Positions 25,525 to 34,795 of a DNA stretch of 64,000 nt are shown in pieces. The stretch is from Acidimicrobiaceae bacterium (GTDB lineage Bacteria > Actinomycetota > Acidimicrobiia > Acidimicrobiales > UBA8592): contig JAHECR010000012.1 of NCBI GenBank assembly GCA_024641655.1, positions 1-64,000 on the forward strand, given 5' to 3'. The position numbers and the translations under genes were made by a program. The notes below the pieces were generated by a model that was not told where the DNA came from, did no database searches, and saw only the letters and a program-made list of their open reading frames with translations. How positions within the stretch are numbered: position 1 is the stretch's first letter; each line of letters starts with the position of its first letter.

Positions 25525-26697
25525 TCAGAGCCGGGTCAGGGTCTGCTTGAGGTTACGCATCGCCTGGTGGGTGCGCTGCTCGTTCTCGATCATCGCGAAC
25601 CGGACGAAGCCCTCGCCACCGGGCCCGAAGCCCACGCCCGGTGACGTGGCGACCTTGGCCTCTCGCACCAGCCAGGAGGCGAACTCGATGGACCCCATCT
25701 CGCGGTAGGGTTCCGGGATCGGCGCCCAGGCGAACATCGTGCCCCGCGGCGGCTCGATCTCCCAACCGATGCGGTTCAGGCCCTCGCACAGGGTGTCTCG
25801 TCGGCTCTGATAGATGTCATTGACGATCTTGGGGTGGTCGGCGGCCTCGTTGAGCGTCACGGTGGCTGCGATCTGGATCGGCTGGAAGGTCCCGTAGTCG
25901 AGGTAGGACTTCAGCTTTGCCAACGCGGCGACGACCTCGGCGTTTCCGAGCATGAAGGCGACCCGCCAGCCCGCCATAGAGAACGACTTCGTCATCGAAT
26001 ACAGCTCGACTGCGACATCCTTGGCCCCCTCGACCTGCAGGATCGACGGCGGCACGTACCCGTCGAATCCGAGATCGGCGTACGCGAGGTCGTGAACGAG
26101 GAGGACTTCCTTCTCACGAGCGAAGTCGACGACCTTCTGCATGAAGTCCAGATCGACACAGGTGGTGGTCGGGTTGTGAGGAAACGACAGCAGGATTACC
26201 CGCGGCCGGGGCCAGCTGTACTCCCAACGCTCTCGCATCGCCTCGAAGAAGTCACTGTCGGTCGACAGCGGGATCTCGCGCACTTCAGCGCCCGCGAACA
26301 ACGGCGCATAGAGGTGGATGGGATACGACGGCGAGGGCACGAGCACCGCATCGCCAGGCTGCACCAACGCCCACATCAGGTGAGACAGACCCTCTTTCGC
26401 TCCGATGGTGTTGATGACCTCAGTTTCGGGGTCGAGCGTTACCCCGAAGCGGTACTCGTAGTAGTTGCAGATGGCCTGGCGAAGCTTCGGGATGCCCTTG
26501 CTGGCCGAGTACCGATGGTTGCGGGGGTTGTTCGCCGCCTCGCACAACTTCGCGACGGCGATGTCCGGCGAGGGCAGGTCGGGATTGCCGAAACCGAAGT
26601 CGATGATGTCGTCACCAGCTCGGCGACCCGCAACCTTCAGATCATTGATGATCGTGAAGACATAAGGCGGCAGGTTGGTGATGCGGCGGAACTCCAT
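25525..26697 (-). CDS. alaC: PLP-dependent aminotransferase, AlaC-type
   Basis: Class I/II aminotransferase of 390 residues. Fold-type I landmarks are [11 protein letters not shown], the VPSPSYPIH loop, [24 protein letters not shown] (Asp that contacts the PLP ring) and [13 protein letters not shown] with the Schiff-base Lys. Overall pattern and N-terminus ([12 protein letters not shown]) match AlaC, the glutamate-pyruvate transaminase, rather than AspC or DapL. ATG 26695-26697 has TACGCT six bases upstream and no ribosome site, so a leaderless mRNA is likely. Confidence 0.88.
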   Translation of the reverse strand: MEFRRITNLPPYVFTIINDLKVAGRRAGDDIIDFGFGNPDLPSPDIAVAKLCEAANNPRNHRYSASKGIPKLRQAICNYYEYRFGVTLDPETEVINTIGAKEGLSHLMWALVQPGDAVLVPSPSYPIHLYAPLFAGAEVREIPLSTDSDFFEAMRERWEYSWPRPRVILLSFPHNPTTTCVDLDFMQKVVDFAREKEVLLVHDLAYADLGFDGYVPPSILQVEGAKDVAVELYSMTKSFSMAGWRVAFMLGNAEVVAALAKLKSYLDYGTFQPIQIAATVTLNEAADHPKIVNDIYQSRRDTLCEGLNRIGWEIEPPRGTMFAWAPIPEPYREMGSIEFASWLVREAKVATSPGVGFGPGGEGFVRFAMIENEQRTHQAMRNLKQTLTRL

Positions 26698-26703
26698 GCC
26701 CGA

Positions 26704-26709
26704 AGCGTA
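26704..26709 (-). promoter_or_regulatory. -10 box of the alaC-like gene (leaderless)
   Basis: TACGCT, six bases (TCGGGC), then ATG. The same hexamer and spacing precede the Xaa-Pro peptidase gene at 53.4 kb. Confidence 0.6.
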
Positions 26710-26859
26710 GTGGCTGCGCGCCCCTGCGACGTGCAGGTTCGATCCTTCGATTTGGCACTTCGGGCCGGCGTCGGTCGGCGGTTCGACCTCACGCGCTCCC
26801 GCACGGGCAAGGGGCCACGAGGGCGATCACGTCACCACCCCGTCGAACCCGCGACGCGC

Positions 26860-27309
26860 TCAGGAGGAGACGGAAGTCTCGACCCGACGGCGCAGATCCT
26901 CGAGGGCGGTGCGGATGATGCGCGACTCGGCGCGGCGCTTGACAAAGCCCGGAATGGGGACCACGAGGTCGGCCTCGAGGTGGTAGACGACCTCGGTCTG
27001 ACCGTCACCGAGTGGGAGGAACTCGTACTCGCCGTCGAGGCGTCGGGTCAAGTCGCCCTCGACGAGGCGCCACGCGATCCGCAACGGATTGCTTCCGTAG
27101 TAGTAGCGCAGGGTGTAGGTGGTGCTGCGTCCCATCGCCGCGGCCCGGAAGGTGACATCGCCGCCGCGTCCTTGGTCGTCGCGGCGATCGATGAGCACGT
27201 GCTTGACGTCGGAGGCCCACTCGGGATACCGATCGAAATCGCTCGCGACATCGAAACACTGCTGGGGCGTGGCATCGATGATGGTGCGCTGGGTGGTGTG
27301 TTCGCTCAT
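26860..27309 (-). CDS. SRPBCC (START-like) lipid-binding domain protein
   Basis: This 149-residue single-domain protein has the polyketide cyclase/SRPBCC pattern: TIIDATPQQCFDVASDFDRYPEWASDVKHV at the start, a YTLRYYYGSNPLRIAWRLVEGD middle and a C-terminal helix PGFVKRRAESRIIRTALEDLRRRV. Such proteins bind hydrophobic ligands. Mycobacterial TB16.3 (Rv2185c), a relative, also lies close to pimB, so the grouping looks conserved. The start overlaps the previous stop (ATGA), making it the last gene of the queG-pimB-membrane protein run. Confidence 0.83.
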   Translation of the reverse strand: MSEHTTQRTIIDATPQQCFDVASDFDRYPEWASDVKHVLIDRRDDQGRGGDVTFRAAAMGRSTTYTLRYYYGSNPLRIAWRLVEGDLTRRLDGEYEFLPLGDGQTEVVYHLEADLVVPIPGFVKRRAESRIIRTALEDLRRRVETSVSS

Positions 27310-27791
27310 GGTCGCTTCGTTCGCTGCTGGTCAGAACGGGGGTCTCGCCGAGGCGGGTAGGTTCCGTGCCGGGATCCCCACAACCCGGCGACGCCGAGAC
27401 CGTACATCGGCACCAGGATACCGAAAGCGACGCTGGTGAAGGGCCGCAGTGACGCGGCGGCGAAGGCAATGGCGAACTGCGCCAGGACCGAGCCCAGCAA
27501 CGAGACCCGCACCGCCGCCGGCGCGGACCCGGCCAGGAAGTAGATACCGGTCACGGCCAGCTCTTCGCTCCGGCTGCGCTCGAGGCCGATCATCCACGCC
27601 CACAGGAACGCGACGCAGCCGGCGCCGAACAAGACGAGCGCCGTCACGACGCCGATCGGACGCAGCGACTCGGCCACTACCGACATCGTCGACGTGAATG
27701 CGAAGACGACCGTGCCGGCCCACGAGGCCTGGATCAACGTTCGTCCCGGGACCGCAGAAGGGTCTGTGTCGCGCATGACAGAGCCGATCAT
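27306..27791 (-). CDS. Integral membrane protein, unknown
   Basis: The 161-residue protein has four hydrophobic segments (about 20-37, 43-68, 75-100, 105-130) and a basic tail ending in RSDQQRTKRP. No known domain is recognised. ATG 27789-27791 overlaps the glycosyltransferase stop and its own stop overlaps the SRPBCC start, so the three are co-translated. The equivalent mycobacterial interval also carries a small membrane protein, hinting at a conserved but uncharacterised role near mannolipid synthesis. Confidence 0.75.
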   Translation of the reverse strand: MIGSVMRDTDPSAVPGRTLIQASWAGTVVFAFTSTMSVVAESLRPIGVVTALVLFGAGCVAFLWAWMIGLERSRSEELAVTGIYFLAGSAPAAVRVSLLGSVLAQFAIAFAAASLRPFTSVAFGILVPMYGLGVAGLWGSRHGTYPPRRDPRSDQQRTKRP

Positions 27792-28960
27792 GCCAGCTCG
27801 TGGGCCGGCCGGGCCAAGCGGTCGACGGTTTGACCAACCGCTTGGTGGAATCGCTCTGCCAGGGTCGTGTAGTCGAACTCGGCCACCGCTCGCGCTCGCG
27901 CCGCCACGCCCATGGCCGCCCGGACCTCGACATCGTCGAGGAGTCCGCCCAGTGATCGAACGATCCCCTCGACGTTGTCGGGGTCTTCGACGACGAGCCC
28001 GGTACTCCCGTGGGTGACGGCTTCGGCCGCTCCCCCGCTTCGCCCCGCCAACTGGGGCACCCCGCACGCGGCAGCTTCGACGAACACGATCCCGAACCCC
28101 TCCTGTTCGAGGCCCCCCCATCGCACCCGACACAGCATGGCGAAGACATCAGCAGCTGTGTACAGGTGGGGCTTGTCCGCATCGGGTACCCGCCCGAGGA
28201 ACCGAACCGGCGCATCGATTCGCGCCGCGAGGCGTTCGAGTCGGGCTCGATCCCGTCCAGCCCCGGCGATGACGACGACGAGGTGCGGATCGCTGCGTCG
28301 GAGCTGCGCGGCTGCCTCGATGAGCCGATCCATGCCCTTTCGGGGGACGAGTCGACTCAGGGTCAGGACGACGTGATCGGCCGCGCCGAAGCCGTACTGC
28401 TCGCGTACGAGCGATCTGGTCGCCGAGTCGAGAGGTTGGAAGCGCTCGGTGTCGACGCCGGGCGGCACGACCACCACGGGAAGCTGCCGACCGGCAGCTC
28501 GTTCGGCCTCGGCCGCGCAGTAGGCGCCGGCGCTGACCACCAGCTCCGCCTTGCGGAGCACGTCGCCCAACACCCAGTGGGTGCCGGGCAACCGGCCGGG
28601 GACCGTGACCTCGGCCCCGTGGAGGATCACACCGTAAGGGAGACCCATGCGAGGGCCGAGTGCCCCCACCGGGACGGCGGGATCGTAGACGACGAGGTCG
28701 ATGCGGTGCCGGTCCACGATCGTGCGGATCTCCCTTGCCAGCCATGGCTCGGGAACCAGGAAGCGCTGGCGGGTGCGCACGATGGTGTGGTCCTGTTCTG
28801 CGTCGAAGCGCTCCCACCCCGGGTACGGCCGGGTGAGCACGACGAACTCGTCGGCGGGCAAGCGCCGGTACAGCTCCCAGAGGTAGTACTGGATGCCGCC
28901 CACCTTCGGTGGATAGTCGTTGGTGACCAAGAGGTGACGCACAGGCTGCAAGGATGGCAT
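27788..28960 (-). CDS. pimB: GT4 glycosyltransferase, PimB-like mannosyltransferase
   Basis: This 390-residue GT-B enzyme of family GT4. The N-terminus (HLLVTNDYPPKVGGIQYYLWELYRRL) closely follows PimB, which adds a second mannose to phosphatidylinositol monomannoside. The donor-site block EQEGFGIVFVEAAACGVPQLAGRSGGAAEAV with its EX7E pattern is intact, and FAMLCRVRWGGLE is typical of the PimB group. ATG 28958-28960 is chosen; an upstream TTG extension looks unlikely. Alternative GT4 acceptors cannot be excluded from sequence alone. Located 52 bases after queG and overlapping the small membrane protein gene. Confidence 0.78.
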   Translation of the reverse strand: MPSLQPVRHLLVTNDYPPKVGGIQYYLWELYRRLPADEFVVLTRPYPGWERFDAEQDHTIVRTRQRFLVPEPWLAREIRTIVDRHRIDLVVYDPAVPVGALGPRMGLPYGVILHGAEVTVPGRLPGTHWVLGDVLRKAELVVSAGAYCAAEAERAAGRQLPVVVVPPGVDTERFQPLDSATRSLVREQYGFGAADHVVLTLSRLVPRKGMDRLIEAAAQLRRSDPHLVVVIAGAGRDRARLERLAARIDAPVRFLGRVPDADKPHLYTAADVFAMLCRVRWGGLEQEGFGIVFVEAAACGVPQLAGRSGGAAEAVTHGSTGLVVEDPDNVEGIVRSLGGLLDDVEVRAAMGVAARARAVAEFDYTTLAERFHQAVGQTVDRLARPAHELA

Positions 28961-29012
28961 CCCAGCGGTCGAACGACGCAACGGACCAGCTGCCTGGCTG
29001 CCGATCAACCCT

Positions 29013-30125
29013 TCATGCCGGCGGCAGGTGGTTTCGGGCGAGTTCGGCGCGCACGGTGGGGTCCGGGTCGTCGGCCACTAGCCCCAGGAGATCGTCGAGA
29101 CCGAGGCGTCGCGCCGCCCACACCGCGTGCGCCCGAAGCAGCGCGTCGTCGCAGCCGAGCCAGTGACCGAGCGCGGCGATCGTGCGTTGGTCGTCACCGC
29201 GGCCGACGTTGCCGAGCGCCACGAGCGCGTTGCGGCGCAAGTACCGGGGCTCGCGTCGCGGGATGTACCACTGTCCGTAGTCGGCCATCAGCGCGGCGTC
29301 CGCTGCTTCGAGCAGCTCGAGCAGCGGTACCGCCCGACGCTGGGCGGCACCGCCGACGCTGACGGGGCGTCGGGTCTCGCGACGGTTGGGGGGGCAGACC
29401 TCCTGGCACTCGTCGCAGCCGTAGATACGGTCACCGAGCGCCACCCGATGCTCGGCGGGGAAGACGCCGTCGGCCTGCACCAGCCAGGCCAGACAGCGGT
29501 TGGCGTCGATCACACCGGGCTCGATGATCGCTCCCGTCGGGCACGAGCTGAGGCAGCGGTCGCAGCTGCCACACCCGTCGGCGACCGGCTCGGCGGCAGG
29601 GAGTTCGGCGTCGGTGAGAACGCTGCCCAAAACGAACCAGCTCCCCCTGCCCGGCAGGAGCAGGTTGGCGTTCTTGCCGTACCACCCGAGACCAGCCCGG
29701 TGTGCTGCTTCCCGGTCGACCAGGGCGTTGTCGTCGACGAGAATCCGAGCCTCGTACCCCCCATCGCTCAGAGCGGACGCGACCGCGCCGAGGGCGTGTC
29801 GTAGCGCGGCGTAGTGGTCCTCCCAGACATAGCGCGCGACCACTCCGGCGGGCGCGCCCACCGCCGACACCCCCCTCGCGTCTCGGAGGTAGCCCAGCGC
29901 TCCGACGACGAGCGAGCGTGCTGTCGGCAGGGAGCGGCGAGGATCGGTGGATCGATCGGGATTGCGATACGTGAACTGCATCGACGCGTGCAAACCGCGT
30001 GCCTTGCGCTCATGGAGGTGCACCCGAGTGCCGTCGAAGACCTCGGCCCGGGCCACGCCGAGCGCGTCGAGGCCATGCGCGACACCAATGCTGCGAAGTT
30101 CGTCGACAGAGGGCGGTGCTGGCAT
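29013..30125 (-). CDS. queG: Epoxyqueuosine reductase QueG
   Basis: This 370-residue enzyme performs the last step of queuosine formation in tRNA wobble position 34. Both 4Fe-4S motifs are complete: CGSCDRCLSSCPTGAI and CDECQEVCPPN, plus the cobalamin-binding N-terminal part with HAGLGWYGKNANLLLPGRGSWFVLG-like residues in the order AHRAGLGWYGKN. A HEAT-like tail (RRNALVALGNVGRGDD) ends the protein. ATG 30123-30125 is chosen; an in-frame GTG eight codons upstream is possible. No other queuosine biosynthesis gene is near, but GluQRS, which acts on queuosine-tRNA-Asp, is at 43.3 kb. Confidence 0.93.
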   Translation of the reverse strand: MPAPPSVDELRSIGVAHGLDALGVARAEVFDGTRVHLHERKARGLHASMQFTYRNPDRSTDPRRSLPTARSLVVGALGYLRDARGVSAVGAPAGVVARYVWEDHYAALRHALGAVASALSDGGYEARILVDDNALVDREAAHRAGLGWYGKNANLLLPGRGSWFVLGSVLTDAELPAAEPVADGCGSCDRCLSSCPTGAIIEPGVIDANRCLAWLVQADGVFPAEHRVALGDRIYGCDECQEVCPPNRRETRRPVSVGGAAQRRAVPLLELLEAADAALMADYGQWYIPRREPRYLRRNALVALGNVGRGDDQRTIAALGHWLGCDDALLRAHAVWAARRLGLDDLLGLVADDPDPTVRAELARNHLPPA

Positions 30126-30170
30126 GGGCCCATCGTGCCAGGCCGCCACGGCGACCTGGCGACATCGAGC

Positions 30171-30377
30171 TCAGGCGGGGCGAGACCGGTGTCGTAGATC
30201 GGGTACCAGGCCGGCCCCGCTGAACAACCGCAACGTCCGCATCTCATCGAGGCTGATGACCACCGCTTCGTGCTCGACGCGCCCGCAGATGAAGGTGACC
30301 AGACAGTCGGTGCAGGCATCGGTGTGCTGCATAGCGCAGGTGTCGCAGTCGACGATGAGCGGTTCGTTCGCGTCCAT
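30171..30377 (-). CDS. Small cysteine-rich protein
   Basis: The 68-residue product has CDTCAMQHTDACTDC followed by FICGR: five cysteines, four in two CxxC pairs spaced by eight residues, which suggests a single Zn or Fe-S site. It is otherwise acidic (DEMRTLRLFSG). Function unknown. ATG 30375-30377 has TATGGT six bases upstream, with GAGGAC between; this can serve as either a leaderless start or a weak ribosome site. It lies upstream of queG on the same strand with 45 bases between. Confidence 0.75.
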   Translation of the reverse strand: MDANEPLIVDCDTCAMQHTDACTDCLVTFICGRVEHEAVVISLDEMRTLRLFSGAGLVPDLRHRSRPA

Positions 30378-30383
30378 GTCCTC

Positions 30384-30389
30384 ACCATA
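30384..30389 (-). promoter_or_regulatory. -10 box of the small cysteine-rich gene
   Basis: TATGGT, then GAGGAC, then ATG. The six-base spacing fits the leaderless pattern seen at several other genes of the window and may be the promoter for the downstream queG-pimB run. Confidence 0.5.
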
Positions 30390-30490
30390 GGCAGCGGGTG
30401 TGACACTGCCGGCCCGCCTCCAGGGGGTCGTCGGGCCCACCAGCGGCGGTAGGGCGAACCGCCGCGGGCCCGGGCTGCGACAGGAGGGTC

Positions 30491-31537
30491 ATGGACACGC
30501 CGCTGCTCACTCCTCCTCCCCCGCCGCCCGCTGCACTCGGCAGTGACCGCCAGCGCCCTTCGTTGGTGAACGACGCCCGACCCAAGGAGCGGCACTTGCG
30601 CTTCTGGCTGGTCACGGTGTTGATCGCCATCGCTACCGCAGGGTCGCTCGTGTTCGTCGACCGGTCGCCGCTCGGCGTGATCGCGTTCGTGTTCGTGCTG
30701 GTCGTCCCGTTCGAGAAGTGGTTCCCTCGCCACCACGGCCAAAGGATCCGACGCCGCGCCCTGGGCACCGACCTGTCGTACGCGCTCGCGAGCCCAGTCC
30801 TGCAGTTCGTCGGGCTGCTGGTCGCGCTGCCCGTCGCGCTGCTGAGCCTCGCCTGGCTACCGGGGCTGGCACTGCGGCCACTCGTTGCGCGGATCCCCGC
30901 AGCGGCCATGCCGTTCGTCGCGTTGGTCGCGTTCGACTTCGTCATCTACTGGGTCCACCGCTGGAGCCACGACATCGCGTTCTTCTGGCGCTTCCACAGC
31001 ATCCACCACTCGCCCGAGACGATGGACTGGGTGAGTGGCTTCCGGAACCACCCCGTCGACGGCGCCATCCTCGCCCCCCCGTTCGTGTTCCTCCTCGCCG
31101 CCGGCTTCTCGCCCCAGGTCACCGGCGCGCTGGCGATCATCCAAGTTCTCCTGGGCCTGTTCCTGCACGCCAACGTGCGCTGGCGGCTGCGTCCGTTGCA
31201 CCGATTCGTCATCACCCCCGAGTTCCACCACTGGCATCACGCGAACGAACCGGGGGCGATCAGTACCAACCACTCGGTGTTCCTTCCGGTCTGGGACATC
31301 GCCTTCGGCACCTATCACATGCCCACAGACCGTCGTCCGCAGCGCTACGGGGTCGACGAGGAGATCCCCGCCGGCATGGCGGCGCAGCTCATGCACCCAT
31401 TTCGCGGCATCGGGAACCCGCTGTGCCACCTTCGCCACCCTGTCCGTGCGGTCGGCAGCGCGGCACGCAACGTCGCGGCGCTGACCACGGAGATCGCGCG
31501 GTCGACCGGTCGACGACGGCCGGTGAGAGCGATCTGA
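30491..31537 (+). CDS. Fatty acid hydroxylase / sterol desaturase family membrane enzyme
   Basis: This 348-residue membrane protein has a proline-rich N-terminus, about four hydrophobic segments and the three histidine clusters of the non-haem di-iron hydroxylases: HRWSH (residue 158 region), HSIHHS with SPETMDWVSGFRNHP, and FHHWHH. All eight canonical His are present, so oxygen-dependent C-H hydroxylation or desaturation of a lipid is expected. AGGAGG lies five bases before ATG 30491-30493. Likely substrates (carotenoid, hopanoid, fatty acid) cannot be told from sequence. Confidence 0.88.
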   Translation: MDTPLLTPPPPPPAALGSDRQRPSLVNDARPKERHLRFWLVTVLIAIATAGSLVFVDRSPLGVIAFVFVLVVPFEKWFPRHHGQRIRRRALGTDLSYALASPVLQFVGLLVALPVALLSLAWLPGLALRPLVARIPAAAMPFVALVAFDFVIYWVHRWSHDIAFFWRFHSIHHSPETMDWVSGFRNHPVDGAILAPPFVFLLAAGFSPQVTGALAIIQVLLGLFLHANVRWRLRPLHRFVITPEFHHWHHANEPGAISTNHSVFLPVWDIAFGTYHMPTDRRPQRYGVDEEIPAGMAAQLMHPFRGIGNPLCHLRHPVRAVGSAARNVAALTTEIARSTGRRRPVRAI

Positions 31538-31539
31538 GC

Positions 31540-31752
31540 TCACGCGTCGGCGGGGTCGATCTCCACCACTGCTGCGGCGCTGTCGCACCAGCGACACACC
31601 ACCGACTCCACCGTGTGTTCGAGCACCTGTTCGTCCTCGATCTCGAGGTCGCCCCCGGTGGTGTAGTGATGGAACGCTCGGGTTCGACTCGAGCTGGTGA
31701 CGTCGAAGCGGGTGAGGTTGCCACAGGCGCTGCAGCGGTAGCGCGGGGTCAT
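31540..31752 (-). CDS. Small zinc-ribbon-like protein
   Basis: A 70-residue protein with an N-terminal YRCSACGNLTRFDV knuckle and a second VVCRWCDS pair about 43 residues later, together forming a four-cysteine Zn ribbon. The region between is acidic (LEIEDEQVLEH). ATG 31750-31752 overlaps the trpD-like TGA, so it is translationally coupled to that gene. It ends two bases past the convergent hydroxylase gene. Role unknown; it might serve as a nucleic-acid or protein-binding accessory. Confidence 0.75.
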   Translation of the reverse strand: MTPRYRCSACGNLTRFDVTSSSRTRAFHHYTTGGDLEIEDEQVLEHTVESVVCRWCDSAAAVVEIDPADA

Positions 31753-32798
31753 GACGTGGCCAGGTCTCGGCTGAGGGCGATGAGCCGCTCGAGCCGATCA
31801 GCCGCAGCGCCGGAATCGATGGAGGCACGAGAGCGCTCGACACCCTCGACGAAGTCCGACGCGACCCCGGCGACCACCAGACCGGCAGCGGCGTTGAGCA
31901 CAATGATGTCTCGCTTGGGTCCAGGCTCACCCCCGAGCACTGCGTGCGCAATCGCTGCGTTGGCCACGGCATCACCGCCGTGGAGCGCGGCGACGTCGAC
32001 CACGGCGATTCCGAGATCACGCGGGTGCAGGCTGGAAGTCTCGACTCCTGCTGGGGTGACCGTGTGGATCGTGTTGGGCCCCGTGGTGGACAGCTCGTCG
32101 AGTCCTCCGTCACCGGTCACCACCAGCGCCAGCTCGGAACCCGTCGCCCGTAACACCTCCGCCATGCGACGACCGACCTCGGCATCGGGAACACCGACGA
32201 CCTGGTGCCGGAGCCGTCCGGGGTGCGACAGCGGACCCAGGATGTTGAAGACCGTCGGGATCCCGAGCTCGGCACGCACCGGGCCCGCGAACCGCATCGC
32301 CGGGTGGAAGGTCCGGGCGTAGGCGAAACCGACACCGACCTCTCGAACGCAGCGTTGGATCGCCTGGGCGCCGAGATCGATGGCGATTCCGAGCTCTTCG
32401 AGCAGGTCGAAGGACCCCGACGTCGAAGACGCCTTGCGGTTGCCGTGCTTGCACACCGTTGCGCCGGCGCCCGCGGCGACAAACGATGCGATCGTCGACA
32501 CGTTGAGTGCCGCGGCGCGTCCCATGGCCGAGCCGCCGGCCCCGACGAGATCGATGGTGCGCTCGGGGAGCTCCAAGATCACGCACGCGCCGCGCATCGC
32601 CTGGACCAGGCCGGACATCTCCTCGACGGTCTCGCCCTTCTGGCGGAGGGCGACGACGAACGCGGCGAGCTGCGCGTCGGTGGCCTCACCGGCGAGGACG
32701 GTGGCGAGGGCGGCTTCGGCCTCTTCGGAAGGCAGATCGTGGCCTTCGGTCAGCCGGGCCAGGATGGCAGGCCAGCCGCCGTAGTTCTCCAGAGACAT
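31749..32798 (-). CDS. trpD: Anthranilate phosphoribosyltransferase-family protein with altered PRPP loop
   Basis: Over 349 residues the protein follows TrpD: KHGNRKASSTSGSFDLLEELG, FARTFHPAMR-like YARTFHPAMRFAGPVR, FNILGPLSHPGRLRHQVVGV and GDGGLDELS. Normal TrpD binds PRPP through GTGGD; here the loop reads GAGGS (86-90) followed by AMGRAAALNVST, so Thr and Asp are replaced and the loop is about three residues longer. No other trp gene is adjacent. It may be a TrpD with changed metal handling or a paralogue with another substrate. Symbol given by family only. ATG 32796-32798. Confidence 0.78.
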   Translation of the reverse strand: MSLENYGGWPAILARLTEGHDLPSEEAEAALATVLAGEATDAQLAAFVVALRQKGETVEEMSGLVQAMRGACVILELPERTIDLVGAGGSAMGRAAALNVSTIASFVAAGAGATVCKHGNRKASSTSGSFDLLEELGIAIDLGAQAIQRCVREVGVGFAYARTFHPAMRFAGPVRAELGIPTVFNILGPLSHPGRLRHQVVGVPDAEVGRRMAEVLRATGSELALVVTGDGGLDELSTTGPNTIHTVTPAGVETSSLHPRDLGIAVVDVAALHGGDAVANAAIAHAVLGGEPGPKRDIIVLNAAAGLVVAGVASDFVEGVERSRASIDSGAAADRLERLIALSRDLATS

Positions 32799-32813
32799 CG
32801 CGCCAGTGTTGCT

Positions 32814-33401
32814 TCAGCCGCGCAGGTCTGCCAAGAGCTCAGCGGTGTTCTCTTCCGAGAGCACCGCTGCGTGCTGGTAGTTGGCGTGGACCACGGCGAG
32901 CTCGGACCTGCCGCTCGCGAACGAGGCGATCTGTTCGTCGGTGAAGGTGAAGTGCACGTAATGCACCGCTGCGGTGGTGTCGTCTCGGGTGAGTTGCTCG
33001 GCGTGATCGGCGTCGACGACGCAGCCGACGACGTCGCCGTCGGGCAGGCGGATCTCCACGGAGGTCTCGATACCGACCAGCTTGGGGAACCACTCGCGCA
33101 TGTCGTCAGCGGTGGTCAGCTCCACGAACAACGTCGCGGCCAGCGAGGCAGGCTCGGGGATCAACGGGTTGTAGATCGCCAGCTCGGTCGCGATCCCCTC
33201 GTCGGAGATGATCTTCTCGGCGCGAGCCATTTCCTGGATCTGGAACCGGATGGTGTCACGGTTCTCGAACACCAAGGTGATGAACGGCCCAACGCCGATC
33301 CGACGCCGCTTCTTGAGTGCGATCACCTGCCGACGGAAGTCCTCGCGCTCGCGTTCGTACGCCCGGAGGTCGGCGATGTCGTCCAGCGTGAGCTTGGTCA
33401 T
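32814..33401 (-). CDS. DUF3501 family protein
   Basis: The 195-residue protein begins MTKLTLDDIADLRAYEREREDFR and continues with GPFITLVFENRDTIRFQIQEMARAEKI, the pattern of DUF3501. No enzymatic residues stand out. In many bacteria DUF3501 genes sit beside a rubrerythrin and a GlpC/HdrB-like Fe-S protein; here all three lie in that order on one strand. The ATG is four bases past the Fe-S gene's stop, so co-translation is likely. Function unknown; a redox or sulfur-related role is inferred from company only. Confidence 0.85.
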   Translation of the reverse strand: MTKLTLDDIADLRAYEREREDFRRQVIALKKRRRIGVGPFITLVFENRDTIRFQIQEMARAEKIISDEGIATELAIYNPLIPEPASLAATLFVELTTADDMREWFPKLVGIETSVEIRLPDGDVVGCVVDADHAEQLTRDDTTAAVHYVHFTFTDEQIASFASGRSELAVVHANYQHAAVLSEENTAELLADLRG

Positions 33402-33405
33402 GGGC

Positions 33406-34731
33406 TCAGTCCTCTGCCGGCAGGTCGTAGGCCCGGCGCAGCATCTGCATCGGGTGCAGCGGCGCCTCGCCGGTCTCGAGCACGATCGCCCCGTTGGCCA
33501 GTGCGCAGTCGCCGGCGACCGCATCGGAGTCGGCCTTGTCGATGGCGCTCGCCATCTTCTTGGCGACCTTGCGCGCGGCGTCGAAGTTCTCCGACCGCAG
33601 ACCCCAGGTGCCGTCGATACCCGAACACTCGGCGACGACAGTGAGCTTGGTCCCGGTGAGCTTCAACACGTCGCGGCTCTTGAGACCGATGTTCTGCGCA
33701 CGAAGATGGCACGGCGCGTGGTAGGTGGTGGTCGCCGGGACGTCACCGGGGAACTCTGTGTCGATGGCGGTCCCGTCGCCCTTGTGGAGCGCCCAGAGGT
33801 ACTCGCTCGCGTCGCGGGTGTGTTCGGCCACGAGATCGGCGTCGGGGCCGCCGATGTAGTCCTTGTAGTCGTACTTGAGCACGTATCCACAGGTGGGCTG
33901 GGTGACCGCGATGACGACGTCGTCGTCACCTTCGGCCTTTGCCGACCGAATCGCGTCAGCGAGCACCTCGACGTTCTTCTCGCCGAGCTTGCGGAACCGA
34001 TCGACATCGCCTTGGTGCAGGAACGGCGCGCCGCAGCAGACCTCACCTTCGGGGAGGTCGCACTTGACGCCGTTGTGCTCGTAGACACGGACGGTGTCGC
34101 GACCGACTTCGGTCTCCTGGTACTCCACCAGGCACGTGGGGAACAGCACGGCGCGGCCCTGCTTGGCGCGGCCCAAGGCGGCCGTGCGCTTCTTGAACCA
34201 GGTCGAGAACCGCTGCTTCGCGTAGGGCGGCAACACCCGTTCGGGCGCGATGCCCACCACCTTGTCGAGAAGCTTGCGGGCAAGTCCGTCGTTGTTTCCC
34301 ATCGCCTTGTTCACGACGGGCGAGAGGGCGGTGTTGAGCTTGCCGGTGAGGTCGGTGTTGCCGAGGGCCTCGTTGGTGATGCGGGTCTTCAGGCCTTGCT
34401 TGCGGGTGCCGTGGAGGGTCTGCTCGGCTCGCAGCATGAGCCGCGGGAAATCGAGCTCCCACTCGTGCTGGCCGGGGATGTAGGGGCAGTTGATGTAGCA
34501 GAGTTTGCAGTTGAAGCACTCGTCGACGACGTGGTCCTGTTGGGCCGGGGTCATCTTCGATGCATCCTGGTTGTCGATCTGGTCGATGTAGTCGAACAAC
34601 ACCGGGAACGCGTCGCAGAACTTGAAGCACAGCCGACACCCGTGGCACAGGTCGTAGACGCGCTCCATCTCCTCACGGAGATCGGCCTCGTCGAAGTACT
34701 TCGGATGGAACGGGTCGTAGGTCGTGGTCAT
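33406..34731 (-). CDS. Heterodisulfide-reductase-like (GlpC/HdrB-type) Fe-S protein
   Basis: The 441-residue protein has two N-terminal 4Fe-4S motifs, [15 protein letters not shown] (near residue 29) and [13 protein letters not shown] (near 72), followed by two CCG-type domains with [12 protein letters not shown] and [12 protein letters not shown] plus [11 protein letters not shown]. Such proteins pass electrons or act on disulfides, often as a subunit beside a flavoprotein, but none is encoded here. ATG 34729-34731 follows GGAG at about ten bases. It lies between rubrerythrin and DUF3501; the 151-base gap to rubrerythrin contains two hairpins. Confidence 0.88.
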   Translation of the reverse strand: MTTTYDPFHPKYFDEADLREEMERVYDLCHGCRLCFKFCDAFPVLFDYIDQIDNQDASKMTPAQQDHVVDECFNCKLCYINCPYIPGQHEWELDFPRLMLRAEQTLHGTRKQGLKTRITNEALGNTDLTGKLNTALSPVVNKAMGNNDGLARKLLDKVVGIAPERVLPPYAKQRFSTWFKKRTAALGRAKQGRAVLFPTCLVEYQETEVGRDTVRVYEHNGVKCDLPEGEVCCGAPFLHQGDVDRFRKLGEKNVEVLADAIRSAKAEGDDDVVIAVTQPTCGYVLKYDYKDYIGGPDADLVAEHTRDASEYLWALHKGDGTAIDTEFPGDVPATTTYHAPCHLRAQNIGLKSRDVLKLTGTKLTVVAECSGIDGTWGLRSENFDAARKVAKKMASAIDKADSDAVAGDCALANGAIVLETGEAPLHPMQMLRRAYDLPAED

Positions 34732-34758
34732 CGCGTGTCAGCTCCGGGAATCGTGGCG

Positions 34759-34781
34759 GCCGCCGGGCTCGGCCCGGCGGC
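34759..34781 (-). terminator. Perfect 10-bp hairpin upstream of the Fe-S gene
   Basis: GCCGCCGGGC at 34759-34768 pairs with GCCCGGCGGC at 34772-34781 around a 3-base loop. It lies 28 bases before the start of the HdrB-like gene, on the transcript leading into it. There is no T-run, so it may be a pause or RNA-stability element rather than a terminator. Confidence 0.5.
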
Positions 34782-34795
34782 GTGAGGAAACGAGA

